Positions 1 to 7,624 of a stretch of DNA of 64,000 nucleotides are shown one piece after another. Made by a program: the position numbers and the translations under genes. The stretch covers positions 1 through 64,000 of the forward strand of contig CAADUO010000056.1 of the NCBI GenBank assembly GCA_900752215.1. Reading direction: 5' to 3'. The notes beneath the pieces are model-generated. The model was not told where the DNA came from, made no database searches, and was given only the letters and a program-made list of their open reading frames with translations. The stretch comes from an uncultured Collinsella sp. (lineage in GTDB: Bacteria; Actinomycetota; Coriobacteriia; Coriobacteriales; Coriobacteriaceae). Position 1 is the first letter of the stretch, and each line of letters opens with the position of its first letter.

Positions 1-264
1 CCCTTCGCGGGGGGGCTCGGCGCCGGGCCCCCACAGCCGAGACCCCCGGCCGTACGCCCGGCGGCGAGCCGATGCGGCTCGCGCGCTCCCTCGTATACCC
101 GGTAGACCGTCTGCATGTGTATGCCAGCCCCTTACGCTCTGGTGCAAGTTTGTTTACTGTGGGGCATTCTCGCACGAAACGTTCAACCTATTTGCCCAGA
201 GCGCATGTTGGTTTGGTGAGCGGCTCTAGTAGTCGGTGAAAGTGAGGGGGTTAATTGAAGTTTT
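1..264. other. Left-edge sequence without a confirmed gene
   Basis: The first 110 bases are very GC-rich and contain a perfect 8-bp hairpin with a 3-base loop at 64-82 (GCGAGCCG/CGGCTCGC). The rest is more AT-rich. On the minus strand an ATG at 114-116 opens a frame that stays open to the window edge (38 codons), with a weak AGGGG about 11 bases upstream. It could be the start of a gene lying to the left, but I recognise no family in it and do not call it. No clear terminator is visible for the antitoxin gene that ends at 265. Confidence 0.4.
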
Positions 265-567
265 TTAGCGCGCAAGCGTAACGGTACGATCGGGAAACTC
301 GATGCTTGCAACCAGTTTTCCGCCGAGGCTCTCTGCGTACCTGCTCAGCGTGTCGAGCCTCATCGAACCCAACTCCCCACGCTCGAGCTCGGATACACGT
401 TTTTGAGAAACGCCCATCGACTGGGCGACCGACGCCTGTGTTAGATCTTTTAACCTGCGAATCTGAGCAAGCTTATAGGCTTCGATACGATCGCGAGTCC
501 TCTCCTGCTCGGCGGTAATGGAGTCGCGTGTTATCCCGCGAGATTCCATATACTCATGCAGTTCCAT
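265..567 (-). CDS. XRE-family antitoxin (HigA-like)
   Basis: A 100-residue DNA-binding protein with a Cro/C1-type helix-turn-helix at about residues 43-65 (TQASVAQSMGVSQKRVSELE), which fits the antitoxin of a HigBA-type type II module. It follows the toxin gene and its ATG lies inside the last codons of that gene (14-base overlap), so the two are translationally coupled. Toxin-first order is typical of HigBA. As in other modules of this family it is expected to neutralise the toxin and repress the shared promoter; a palindrome overlapping that promoter is seen at 959-973. The C-terminal region after the HTH is short. The family call is firm; the exact HigA subgroup is inferred from the partner. 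Confidence 0.85.
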   Translation of the reverse strand: MELHEYMESRGITRDSITAEQERTRDRIEAYKLAQIRRLKDLTQASVAQSMGVSQKRVSELERGELGSMRLDTLSRYAESLGGKLVASIEFPDRTVTLAR

Positions 568-949
568 CTCGATCGAGCCTCCTTACGTGGCGACGGTATA
601 TTTGCTCGGCCCTTGGAATGTTGATCGCATACCAACCGTTCCATTTTGCCCTTGACGATCCCGCTCGCGACTTATCACCCGCCAATAGCAATACCGCCTG
701 GCGCTTGGGGTCAAAGGCGAAGAGGATGCGAATCACCTGCCCACCACACGACGTCACTCTCAGCTCCTTTAAATGATGAAGCTTCGAGCCCTTTACGCGG
801 TCAACCAGCGGACGACCAAGGCTGGGACCTTCCTTCTCGAGCACCAAAAGGTCTGCATAAATCTGCTTCAGCGTAGCTTCATCCTGCTCATCAAGCCAAG
901 GTTCAATGTAATCAAGCACGATACGGTACCGATACAGCTGATTTGACAT
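554..949 (-). CDS. RelE/HigB (Gp49-like) toxin
   Basis: A 131-residue protein of the phage-derived Gp49-like/HigB group within the RelE/ParE superfamily, predicted to be a ribosome-dependent mRNA interferase. The diagnostic stretches are LGRPLVDRVKGSKLHHLKEL (about residues 44-63), then RILFAFDPKRQAVLLLAGDK (about 74-93) and a C-terminal part ending in a basic segment. The Lys/Arg residues in the first stretch correspond to the basic RNA-facing surface of the family. First gene of a two-gene operon with the antitoxin. The length is slightly above the usual 100-120 residues but intact, so the module looks functional. ATG start at 949 is preceded by AGAAGGAGAAAGG. Confidence 0.87.
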   Translation of the reverse strand: MSNQLYRYRIVLDYIEPWLDEQDEATLKQIYADLLVLEKEGPSLGRPLVDRVKGSKLHHLKELRVTSCGGQVIRILFAFDPKRQAVLLLAGDKSRAGSSRAKWNGWYAINIPRAEQIYRRHVRRLDRDGTA

Positions 950-958
950 ACCTTTCTC

Positions 959-991
959 CTTCTATAGTAGAAGTTTTACGGTATATTGCAA
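959..991 (-). promoter_or_regulatory. Promoter and operator of the toxin-antitoxin operon
   Basis: On the minus strand TTGCAA (986-991) and TACTAT (964-969) are separated by 16 bases and fit a sigma-70-type promoter just upstream of the toxin ATG. An inverted repeat, CTTCTA-TAG-TAGAAG (959-973), overlaps the -10 box. This is the expected position for an antitoxin-binding operator that gives autorepression. Binding itself is inferred. Confidence 0.6.
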
Positions 992-1024
992 GGACAAACT
1001 TGCGCAAATGTCTATTTATTCAGC

Positions 1025-2275
1025 TTAAATACGCTGTTTGGGCTCGGTGACGATGGCTCGAACGATGCGGGGACGATCGGTGAGGTCGTGGACGATACGC
1101 ACGTCCGAAAGGCCTGCTTGACGACAGAGCTCGGCCGCGGCGTCGAGCGCGCCCTCGTAGAGCTCGCAGGCAAACAGGCCGCCGGCACGCAGCATGTAGG
1201 GCGCCGCGTTGAGCAGGCGGCGGAAGATATCGAGACCGTCGGCACCGCCCTCGAGCGCCAGATCGGGCTCAAAGTCCTTGACCTCATGCGGCAGCGAGCG
1301 CATGACATCGGTGGGGATGTAGGGCGGGTTGGAAACGAGCACGTCGAAGGTGCCCCACTCGTCGTGGGGAATGGAGCTCACCAGGTTGGTGAGGCTAAAG
1401 GTGACCTCGTCGGACGTGAGGCCAAGCGCATCGCGATTTTTGGTGGCCAGATCGATGGCGCGCGGCTCGATATCGGTGGCGGTGCAGGTAACGTGGCCGC
1501 GGCGCTCCCAGGCAAGGGAGAGCGAAATGCAGCCCGTGCCGCAGCCGACCTCGAGAACGCGGGCAGCGCAGGGCTTGGCTGGGGCAGGCGCAGCGGCATC
1601 CTGAGCTGAAGCCGTCTCCTGGCCGGCACCCTCGATGGCGATGCCGTATTCGTCGAGCTCGGACTCGGCGGCTTCCGCGGCTTCGACTTCTGCTGCCTGC
1701 GCGGCGGCTTCCTCGGCCTCGCGGTCGGCCAGCTCCTCGGCATAGGCACGGCTGCCCAGCACATCGCCGCCCAGCGCCGCCTCATCGGCAGCCGTCAGGT
1801 TAGCGGCACGGCGCTCGGCGGTCGCCCGTTCGTCTGCCAGCGCGGCCTCGGCCTTGCGTGCCTCCTCGACCTCATCGTTCCAAGGCAGCTCAACACGCTG
1901 ACGGGCAGCAGCCTCGGGGCTCAGCACCTCGGCATCCAGATAATTGAGGACTTTCTCGACGAGCATCTCGGTCTCGGGGCGCGGAATGAGCACACCGGGG
2001 GCGCACGCGACGTCGATCATGCGAAACTGCGTGCTGCCGGTGATGTATTGCAGCGGCTCGCCCTTAGCGCGGCGGACAACGGCCGCATGCATGGTCTCGA
2101 GCTGGGCCGCGTTAAGCGTCTCGTCCATACGCATATATAGGTCAATGCGCGCCAGGCCCGTGGCGGCGCACAGCAGCCACTCGGCAGAAAGACGGGGGTG
2201 CTCCTCGCCGCGCTCGGCCAGGTACTCCTTGGTCCACTCGAGACAACGCTTGATGGTCCAGATCTCGTTTGCCAT
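1025..2275 (-). CDS. prmC: Peptide chain release factor N5-glutamine methyltransferase, with large insertion
   Basis: PrmC (HemK) methylates the Gln of the GGQ motif in release factors using S-adenosylmethionine. Start chosen at MANEIW (2275), preceded by GGGGAGGG; 416 residues. The N-terminal helical substrate-binding domain covers about residues 1-112 and ends with the family sequence IPRPETE. The methyltransferase domain has motif I LEVGCGTGCI (about 241-250) and the catalytic NPPY at 316-319 within SNPPYIPTD. Between them, about residues 115-236 are an Ala/Glu-rich, probably helical or disordered insertion absent from typical PrmC proteins of about 280 residues. The substrate gene prfA lies upstream on the same strand but is separated by about 600 bp, an unusually wide gap for this pair. 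Confidence 0.93.
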   Translation of the reverse strand: MANEIWTIKRCLEWTKEYLAERGEEHPRLSAEWLLCAATGLARIDLYMRMDETLNAAQLETMHAAVVRRAKGEPLQYITGSTQFRMIDVACAPGVLIPRPETEMLVEKVLNYLDAEVLSPEAAARQRVELPWNDEVEEARKAEAALADERATAERRAANLTAADEAALGGDVLGSRAYAEELADREAEEAAAQAAEVEAAEAAESELDEYGIAIEGAGQETASAQDAAAPAPAKPCAARVLEVGCGTGCISLSLAWERRGHVTCTATDIEPRAIDLATKNRDALGLTSDEVTFSLTNLVSSIPHDEWGTFDVLVSNPPYIPTDVMRSLPHEVKDFEPDLALEGGADGLDIFRRLLNAAPYMLRAGGLFACELYEGALDAAAELCRQAGLSDVRIVHDLTDRPRIVRAIVTEPKQRI

Positions 2276-2667
2276 GGGGCCCTCCCCTCTTAAGCGCCGG
2301 ACGGCGCGCGAATGTCGGAGCAGATTGTACGCGAGGCCAGCGCTTGGCAAGGGACGATTGAAGGCGATTATCGAGAATCAGCCCAGAATTTTGCTTGGAA
2401 CCTGCCTGAAATGTTCATTCGTCGACGTCTAAATCTGCATTCGTCAAGCTTTTGGCAAGGTTGACCCAAAACTGACCAATATCTAACCAAGAACTTGCCA
2501 AATCACTTGACGTGCGACGCATCAAAAATCACCCCGCGACTTCTCGGACGATTTTTCGAGCAATATTTTCAATAGCAGATGAAGGCTGTTAATTACTTTG
2601 AGCAGGTAGGCAGCTTAATTTCTAACAAAACAGATTAAATAAACTCGAAAAGTAATTTACCCAACCT
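2276..2667. other. AT-rich intergenic DNA between prfA and prmC
   Basis: About 390 bases of clearly lower GC than the flanking genes and with no plausible coding frame. An 8-bp inverted repeat (TTGGCAAG at 2452-2459, CTTGCCAA at 2494-2501) brackets a plus-strand TTGACC-17-TAACCA that resembles a weak promoter. What it would serve is unclear, as no plus-strand gene follows. The prmC promoter presumably lies in this region. Confidence 0.5.
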
Positions 2668-2871
2668 AGTCATTTAAGAACGTCCCCAATGACTACATCT
2701 AAGGCACCGCAGGTAGAGAACGGACAGCGAGCGACGTCCAGAGCGAACAAGTTGGCATGAAAAAGGCAAGGCATAGACCTTCTGGCCATGCCTTGCCTTT
2801 TGAATGACAAATTGTCGCTCTGGGCGGCGCGCAGCGTCAAGCCGTTACGCGGTTTGGTAAAACCGCGTAAC
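2668..2871. repeat. Structured intergenic element, copy 1
   Basis: One of three related elements in the window (others at 8652-8784 and 14127-14344). Parts in order: a box AAGAACGTCCCCAA (2676-2689) bordered by AGTCATT/AATGACT; an outer stem CGTCCAGAGCGAACAA (2735-2750) pairing with TTGTCGCTCTGGGCG (2812-2826) with one bulged A; an inner perfect 14-bp stem AAAAGGCAAGGCAT/ATGCCTTGCCTTTT (2761-2774, 2788-2801); and a 12-bp tetraloop hairpin GTTACGCGGTTT/AAACCGCGTAAC (2844-2871). It begins only 3 bases downstream of the prfA stop. On the minus strand the inner stem is followed by a T run, so it should act as a terminator for prfA, but the nested outer stem is more than a terminator needs. Confidence 0.75.
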
Positions 2872-2874
2872 CCA

Positions 2875-3942
2875 CTACACAGCCTGTGCCAGCTTCTCGG
2901 CTCGCTCGGCGGCAGCGAGCGCCTCGATCACGGTGCCGAGCTGGTCACCCAGAAGGACGCCGTTGTAGGTGGAGTTGAAACCGATGCGGTGATCGGTCAC
3001 GCGGTCCTGGGGCTGGTTGTAGGTACGGATCTTCTCGGAACGGTTGCCGTGGCCGATCTGGCTCTGGCGCTCGGCACCGAGCTCGGCCTGCTGCTTCTCG
3101 AGTTCCATCTCGTACAGACGGGCGCGCAGCATCTGCATGCAGACCTCGCGGTTCTGGATCTGGGAACGCTGCTCCTGCGACTGCACCACGGTGTTGGTGG
3201 GCAGGTGGGTGATGCGCACGGCGGAGTAGGTGGTATTAACGCACTGACCGCCAGGGCCGGAGGCGCAGTAGGTGTCGATGCGCAGGTCGGACTGGTTGAT
3301 CTGGACGTCGATCTCCTCGGCCTCGGGAAGTACGGCGACGGTAGCCGTGGAGGTCTGAATGCGGCCCTGGGACTCAGTCTTGGGAACGCGCTGGACGCGG
3401 TGCACGCCGGACTCGAACTTCATAACGGAGTAGACGCGGTCGCCCTCGACCTTGAACTCGATGGACTTAAAGCCACCGGCCTCGCTGGGGCTGGAGTCGA
3501 GCACGGTGGTCTTCCAGCCGCGCGACTCGCAAAAGCGCTGATACATCTTGTACAGGTCGCCGGCAAAGATGGCCGCCTCGTCGCCACCGGCGGCGGAGCG
3601 AATCTCGACGATGGTGTTCTTGTCGTCGTTGGGGTCGCTCGGAATGAGCATGTACTTGATGTCTTCCTCGAGCTGGGGAAGCTTGGCCTCGTTTTCGGAG
3701 ATGTCCATCTGGAGCATCTCCTTCTCATCGGCATCAGTGGTATCGTGCAGCATTTCCTTGGCAGCCTCGATGTCATCGAGCGCGCCGATGTACTCGCGCG
3801 AGGCAGCAATGAGGTCGGACTGGTGCGCGTACTCCTTGTTGAGACGCGTGAACTCCTTGATATCGGAGGCGACGGCCGGGTCGGAAAGCTTCTTCTCGAG
3901 CTCCTCGTAGGCCTTGATGATCTTTTCGAGCTTGTCGCGCAT
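2875..3942 (-). CDS. prfA: Peptide chain release factor 1
   Basis: RF1 recognises UAA and UAG stop codons in the ribosomal A site and triggers peptide release. Start chosen at MRDKLEK (3942) behind AAAGGAG; 355 residues, the normal family length. The catalytic GGQ is at residues 231-233 (SGPGGQCVNTT). The codon-recognition tripeptide of the PxT type is PKT at 187-189 (VQRVPKTESQGRI), as in RF1 rather than RF2. Gln in the GGQ is the substrate of PrmC, encoded downstream on the same strand. A structured, terminator-like element follows the stop codon, so prfA and prmC are probably not a tight operon here. Confidence 0.97.
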   Translation of the reverse strand: MRDKLEKIIKAYEELEKKLSDPAVASDIKEFTRLNKEYAHQSDLIAASREYIGALDDIEAAKEMLHDTTDADEKEMLQMDISENEAKLPQLEEDIKYMLIPSDPNDDKNTIVEIRSAAGGDEAAIFAGDLYKMYQRFCESRGWKTTVLDSSPSEAGGFKSIEFKVEGDRVYSVMKFESGVHRVQRVPKTESQGRIQTSTATVAVLPEAEEIDVQINQSDLRIDTYCASGPGGQCVNTTYSAVRITHLPTNTVVQSQEQRSQIQNREVCMQMLRARLYEMELEKQQAELGAERQSQIGHGNRSEKIRTYNQPQDRVTDHRIGFNSTYNGVLLGDQLGTVIEALAAAERAEKLAQAV

Positions 3943-4137
3943 GACGGACTCCTTTATATGCGTGAAGGTGAAAATCGGCAGAATTGATGGGGCGCGGGGC
4001 GCCGCTGCGGGGGTAAGCCCAGCTAGAACATGTCGATCTTCAGATACATGCGCATCCCTTCGCGTATGGGGTACATAATTGCGGTCTAACCCATATATGA
4101 TAGCGTGCGCAGGCAAACCTGCATATAACCCGCACGG

Positions 4138-4170
4138 AATCTGACAAAGGGACAGTCCCTTTGTCAGATT
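4138..4170. repeat. Short dispersed hairpin, copy A
   Basis: Perfect 15-bp stem AATCTGACAAAGGGA/TCCCTTTGTCAGATT with a 3-base loop, immediately after the stop codon of the M20 peptidase gene on the minus strand. Five related hairpins occur in the window (also 10859, 23659, 34379, 36876). They share GACAAAGGG or ACAAAGG in the stem while the outer base pairs differ in a compensated way. There is no T run here, so it is not a standard intrinsic terminator. Confidence 0.75.
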
Positions 4171-5586
4171 CTAGAGCTTGTGGAGCAGGGCGATGAGGAA
4201 GCGGACACCCTGGAGGTAGGCGCGGCGGGTGATGCGCTCGTTGGTGCCGTGGACGCCGCGATCACACTCGTCGTCATCAACCACAAAGGCCGAGAAGCGA
4301 ATGCACTCGGAGCAAATGCGCTGGTAGTTGGCAGCGTCGGTCGCGCCGATCACGGTCGAGGGGACAATCGCCAACGGCTCGGATGATCCGTTTTCCTCCG
4401 TCCCCTTTGGATCACGGAAATAGCGGGCGGCGATGGAGCGAACCGCCTCGAGTCCCGGTCCGCCGATGCGCGGAGACGGCGAGGGTTCGGAGCTGCCGGG
4501 GCCGAGCTCGACCTCGACACGGTCGGCGAGCCCCGCCTCGGCAACGGCGACGCGGCAGCGGGCCACGACATCGGCCACGCTCGTGCCCTCGAGCATACGG
4601 AAATTGATATTGGCCCACATATCCTGCGGCATTACGTTGGCGCCGGTGCTGCCACCCTCGACCTGCGTGGGCGCGCAGGTGGTGGTCACGAGCGGATAGA
4701 GCTTCTTGCTGGCGAGGCAATCGCGCACGATGGTGTCCTTGTTGGAGGCAATCTCGTCGGCCGTGTAAAGCCCCAGCTCGACGAGCTGTGCGGCAAGCAG
4801 GTCCGTGACGCGCGTCGGCCACTCGATATCGCAGATTGCGGTGATGGCACGGCTGAGCACCTCGAGCGAAGTGCCACCGTAGGGGTTGGACGAATGCCCG
4901 CCCTCGCTCTTCGTCTTGAGCACGATATCGGCGTAGCCCTTCTCGGCAAGGTCGGCATGCATAAGCCAGCCCTCGCCCGCGCCATACTCGGCAGCTGGAA
5001 CGATGCGGTAGTCACCCTCGTCGATCAGGTACTCAAGCTCAATGCCGCGCTCCTCGAGCGCGCGGCCGATGGCGCCTGCGCCATACTGCGTAGTCTCCTC
5101 GTCCTGGCCAAAGGCCAGGAGCAGCGTGCGCTCGTGCTGCCAACCGTGCGCCAGCGCATACTCAACCGCCTCGAGAATGCCTGCGACCTGGTCTTTCATA
5201 TCGATGGCGCCGCGACCCCAAATGTAGGTGTCGTCTACATGCCCGCTAAAGGGGGCGTACGTCCAGTCGTCCTCGGTACCCGGCACCACGGGGACCACGT
5301 CCATGTGACCCATGAGCACAACGGGCTTGAGTGCGGGGTCGGAGCCGGAAAGCGTCACCAGCAACGAATGATCGATGAGCTCGACCTTACCCGCTGTAAA
5401 TACGTGCGGCCAGGCCTGCTGCATATAGGCGCGCAGGTCGTCGAACGGCTGCCAGTCCACTGCCTCGGCATCCATGCTCGAAATGGTCGGAAACGACAGC
5501 ACACGGCCCAGGCGCTCGCATGCGCCGGCCTTGTCCAAATCGGCAAAATCATCCTCATGCGCAAAGAAGCGCCAAACCTCGGCCAT
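4171..5586 (-). CDS. M20-family metallopeptidase (dipeptidase/deacylase type)
   Basis: A 471-residue zinc-dependent hydrolase of the M20/M25/M40 family (carboxypeptidase, dipeptidase and ArgE/DapE relatives). Visible motifs are the metal-binding GHMDVVP (H94, D96), GRGAIDMKDQ (bridging D129) and the catalytic DEE-type pair E163-E164 in GQDEETTQYGAGAIG, followed by the dimerisation insert and a C-terminal EC/HGxNE segment (VHGTNE). Start chosen at MAEVWRF (5586), with AAAGGA upstream. It is the last gene of a minus-strand cluster downstream of an amino-acid ABC importer (73 bp after the ATPase gene). That context suggests hydrolysis of imported dipeptides or N-acyl amino acids. The precise substrate cannot be read from the sequence. 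Confidence 0.9.
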   Translation of the reverse strand: MAEVWRFFAHEDDFADLDKAGACERLGRVLSFPTISSMDAEAVDWQPFDDLRAYMQQAWPHVFTAGKVELIDHSLLVTLSGSDPALKPVVLMGHMDVVPVVPGTEDDWTYAPFSGHVDDTYIWGRGAIDMKDQVAGILEAVEYALAHGWQHERTLLLAFGQDEETTQYGAGAIGRALEERGIELEYLIDEGDYRIVPAAEYGAGEGWLMHADLAEKGYADIVLKTKSEGGHSSNPYGGTSLEVLSRAITAICDIEWPTRVTDLLAAQLVELGLYTADEIASNKDTIVRDCLASKKLYPLVTTTCAPTQVEGGSTGANVMPQDMWANINFRMLEGTSVADVVARCRVAVAEAGLADRVEVELGPGSSEPSPSPRIGGPGLEAVRSIAARYFRDPKGTEENGSSEPLAIVPSTVIGATDAANYQRICSECIRFSAFVVDDDECDRGVHGTNERITRRAYLQGVRFLIALLHKL

Positions 5587-5658
5587 GACATCCTTTCGAT
5601 TGTGACGACAAGGGCCGCCCCACCGGAGCGGCCCTGCCACATAAGCGCTTGCGGTTGG

Positions 5659-6444
5659 TTATTTGTCCTCGAGATAACGCGAGAGGAACTCGCGGGTACG
5701 CTGGTGCTTGGGGTTGCCAAAGAGCTCTGCCGGCGCGGCGTCCTCGAGCACTACGCCCTTGTCCATAAAGACCACGCGATCGGACACGGTGCGGGCAAAG
5801 GCCATCTCGTGCGTGACGACGACCATGGTCATGCCGTCGGCAGCAAGTTTGCGCATGACCTCGAGCACCTCTCCCACGATCTCGGGGTCGAGTGCGGAGG
5901 TCGGCTCGTCGAACAGCATGATCTGCGGATTCATACATAGGGCACGAGCGATGGCCACGCGCTGTTTTTGACCACCGGACAGGCGACCCACGGCGGCGTG
6001 CGCGAACTTCTCGAGCCCCACGCTCGTCAGATGCTCCATCGCGACCTTCTCGGCCTCGGCCTTGCTCATCTTTTTGAGCGTGACGGGCGCGAGCGTGCAG
6101 TTGTCGAGCACGTCCATGTTGTTGAACAGGTTAAAGCCCTGGAACACCATGCCGATGTCCTCACGCAGCTTGTTGATGTTGCAGCGCTCGGCCGTGAGGT
6201 CCTGGCCGTGGAACCAGATGTGGCCCGCGTCCGGGGTCTCGAGCAGGTTGAGGCAGCGCAGGAAGGTCGACTTACCCGAACCCGAGGCTCCGATAATGGT
6301 GACGACCTCGCCGGGGTTAACGGACAGGTCGATGCCCTTGAGTACCTCGAGCGAGCCGAAGCTCTTGCGCAGGCCCTCGACGCGGATGAGCGGCTCATTG
6401 GTCTGTGCGGCGGCCGCAACGCCGGTAATGGCGGTATCTGCCAT
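5659..6444 (-). CDS. Polar amino-acid ABC transporter ATP-binding protein
   Basis: A 261-residue nucleotide-binding subunit of the GlnQ/HisP group. It carries Walker A GASGSGKST (52-60), Q-loop Q102, ABC signature LSGGQKQRVAIARAL (155-169) and Walker B with catalytic Glu IMLFDEPTSALDPE (D179, E180). Start chosen at MADTAIT (6444), preceded by AGGAG; it lies 22 bases after the permease stop. It energises the importer formed with the permease and binding protein encoded just upstream. The family is certain; the substrate (a polar amino acid) is inferred from family membership. Confidence 0.95.
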   Translation of the reverse strand: MADTAITGVAAAAQTNEPLIRVEGLRKSFGSLEVLKGIDLSVNPGEVVTIIGASGSGKSTFLRCLNLLETPDAGHIWFHGQDLTAERCNINKLREDIGMVFQGFNLFNNMDVLDNCTLAPVTLKKMSKAEAEKVAMEHLTSVGLEKFAHAAVGRLSGGQKQRVAIARALCMNPQIMLFDEPTSALDPEIVGEVLEVMRKLAADGMTMVVVTHEMAFARTVSDRVVFMDKGVVLEDAAPAELFGNPKHQRTREFLSRYLEDK

Positions 6445-6466
6445 GATGATTCTCCTCGTCCTAAGC

Positions 6467-7615
6467 CTAGTTGGAGCTGGGCAGCGTGACCGGAGCCTCG
6501 GCGCCGAGCTTTTTGCCAAAGGCCTCGAGCAGGCGGCTCGCCACGAGCGTCAGGATCAGGTAGACCACGAGCGCCACGCAGTAGACCTCCATCTGGCGGT
6601 AGTACACGCCGGCGACGGTGGTGGTGGCGTACATGAGGTCGAACACGCCGATAACCGAGAGCACCGACGAGTCCTTGATGTTGATGATGAGCTCGTTGGT
6701 GAGCGCCGGGATCGCGTTTTTAATGCCCTGGGGGAACACGACTTTGCGCATGGCTTGCCACTGCGACAGGCCCAGCGAGCGTGCCGCCTCGGCCTGGCCG
6801 AGATCGATGGACTCGATGCCGCCGCGCAGGACCTCCATCATGTAGGCGGTGGAGTTGAGCGAGATGGTAACGAGGCCGGCGGTGAAAGTGCTCCAAATCT
6901 GGTTGGCCTGAGCGGTCTCGAAGCCCATGCCGCGCAAAACGGTGAAGCCCGCGTAATAGATGAGCAGACCCTGGACCATCATGGGCGTGCCGCGCACGAT
7001 GGTGGAGTAGACGGTCGCAAAGCCGCGGCCGATACTCTTAAAGCAGCGCACCAGGTCGTTGTCCACGCGATCGAAGGTCTGAATGCGCAGGAACACAAAA
7101 AGCAGTGCCAGGAAGAATGCGATGACGGTGCCGAAGGTGGCAAGCGCGATGGTGATCTCGATACCGCGGATAAAGAAGTCCCCGCTCTTGTAGGTCATGT
7201 AGACCAGGCTCGACAAAAAGTCGCTGGGGTTGGAATCCGAGACAATGCTCACCTGTACCAGGTCGATAAATGACATGACGCAGCGGTCCACGAAAAAGAT
7301 CGCCGCGATGGCGACCACGACGTAGCTGCCCAGGCGTGCGCCACGACGGCAACGCTCGGAGGCGAACGGCGACGTTTCGCGATAGTCGTTCCAGTGCATG
7401 AGCTTGGTGACCAGCGCCGCCGCCGACACGACGAGCCAGGCCCAAAGAATCGCCCAAAGGCAATCTTGGAACACGCCCGTGGGGGCCAAGAAGCTCAGCG
7501 GCGTGGGGTTGCGCTGGCTAAACGCCAGGCCGAGCGCCGCGATAACGCTCGTGCCCAGGTATACATAACGGTGGTCGGCCTTGATAAAGGAGGCCAGGCG
7601 ATTAATGGTTTTCAT
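6467..7615 (-). CDS. Amino-acid ABC transporter permease with extended N-terminus
   Basis: A 382-residue permease whose C-terminal 220 or so residues are a standard HisM/GlnP-type BPD_transp_1 domain (GIEITIALATFGTVIAFFLA, later EAARSLGLSQWQAMRKVVFP, the EAA loop that contacts the ATPase). The N-terminal part, about 140 residues, is extra relative to typical family members of about 220 residues. It contains roughly three more hydrophobic segments (near residues 17-35, 48-70 and 96-115). ATG at 7615 has GGGAGGC upstream. Located between the binding-protein and ATPase genes with a 9-base gap to the former, so clearly one operon. Confidence 0.92.
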   Translation of the reverse strand: MKTINRLASFIKADHRYVYLGTSVIAALGLAFSQRNPTPLSFLAPTGVFQDCLWAILWAWLVVSAAALVTKLMHWNDYRETSPFASERCRRGARLGSYVVVAIAAIFFVDRCVMSFIDLVQVSIVSDSNPSDFLSSLVYMTYKSGDFFIRGIEITIALATFGTVIAFFLALLFVFLRIQTFDRVDNDLVRCFKSIGRGFATVYSTIVRGTPMMVQGLLIYYAGFTVLRGMGFETAQANQIWSTFTAGLVTISLNSTAYMMEVLRGGIESIDLGQAEAARSLGLSQWQAMRKVVFPQGIKNAIPALTNELIINIKDSSVLSVIGVFDLMYATTTVAGVYYRQMEVYCVALVVYLILTLVASRLLEAFGKKLGAEAPVTLPSSN

Positions 7616-7624
7616 GCTGCCTCC

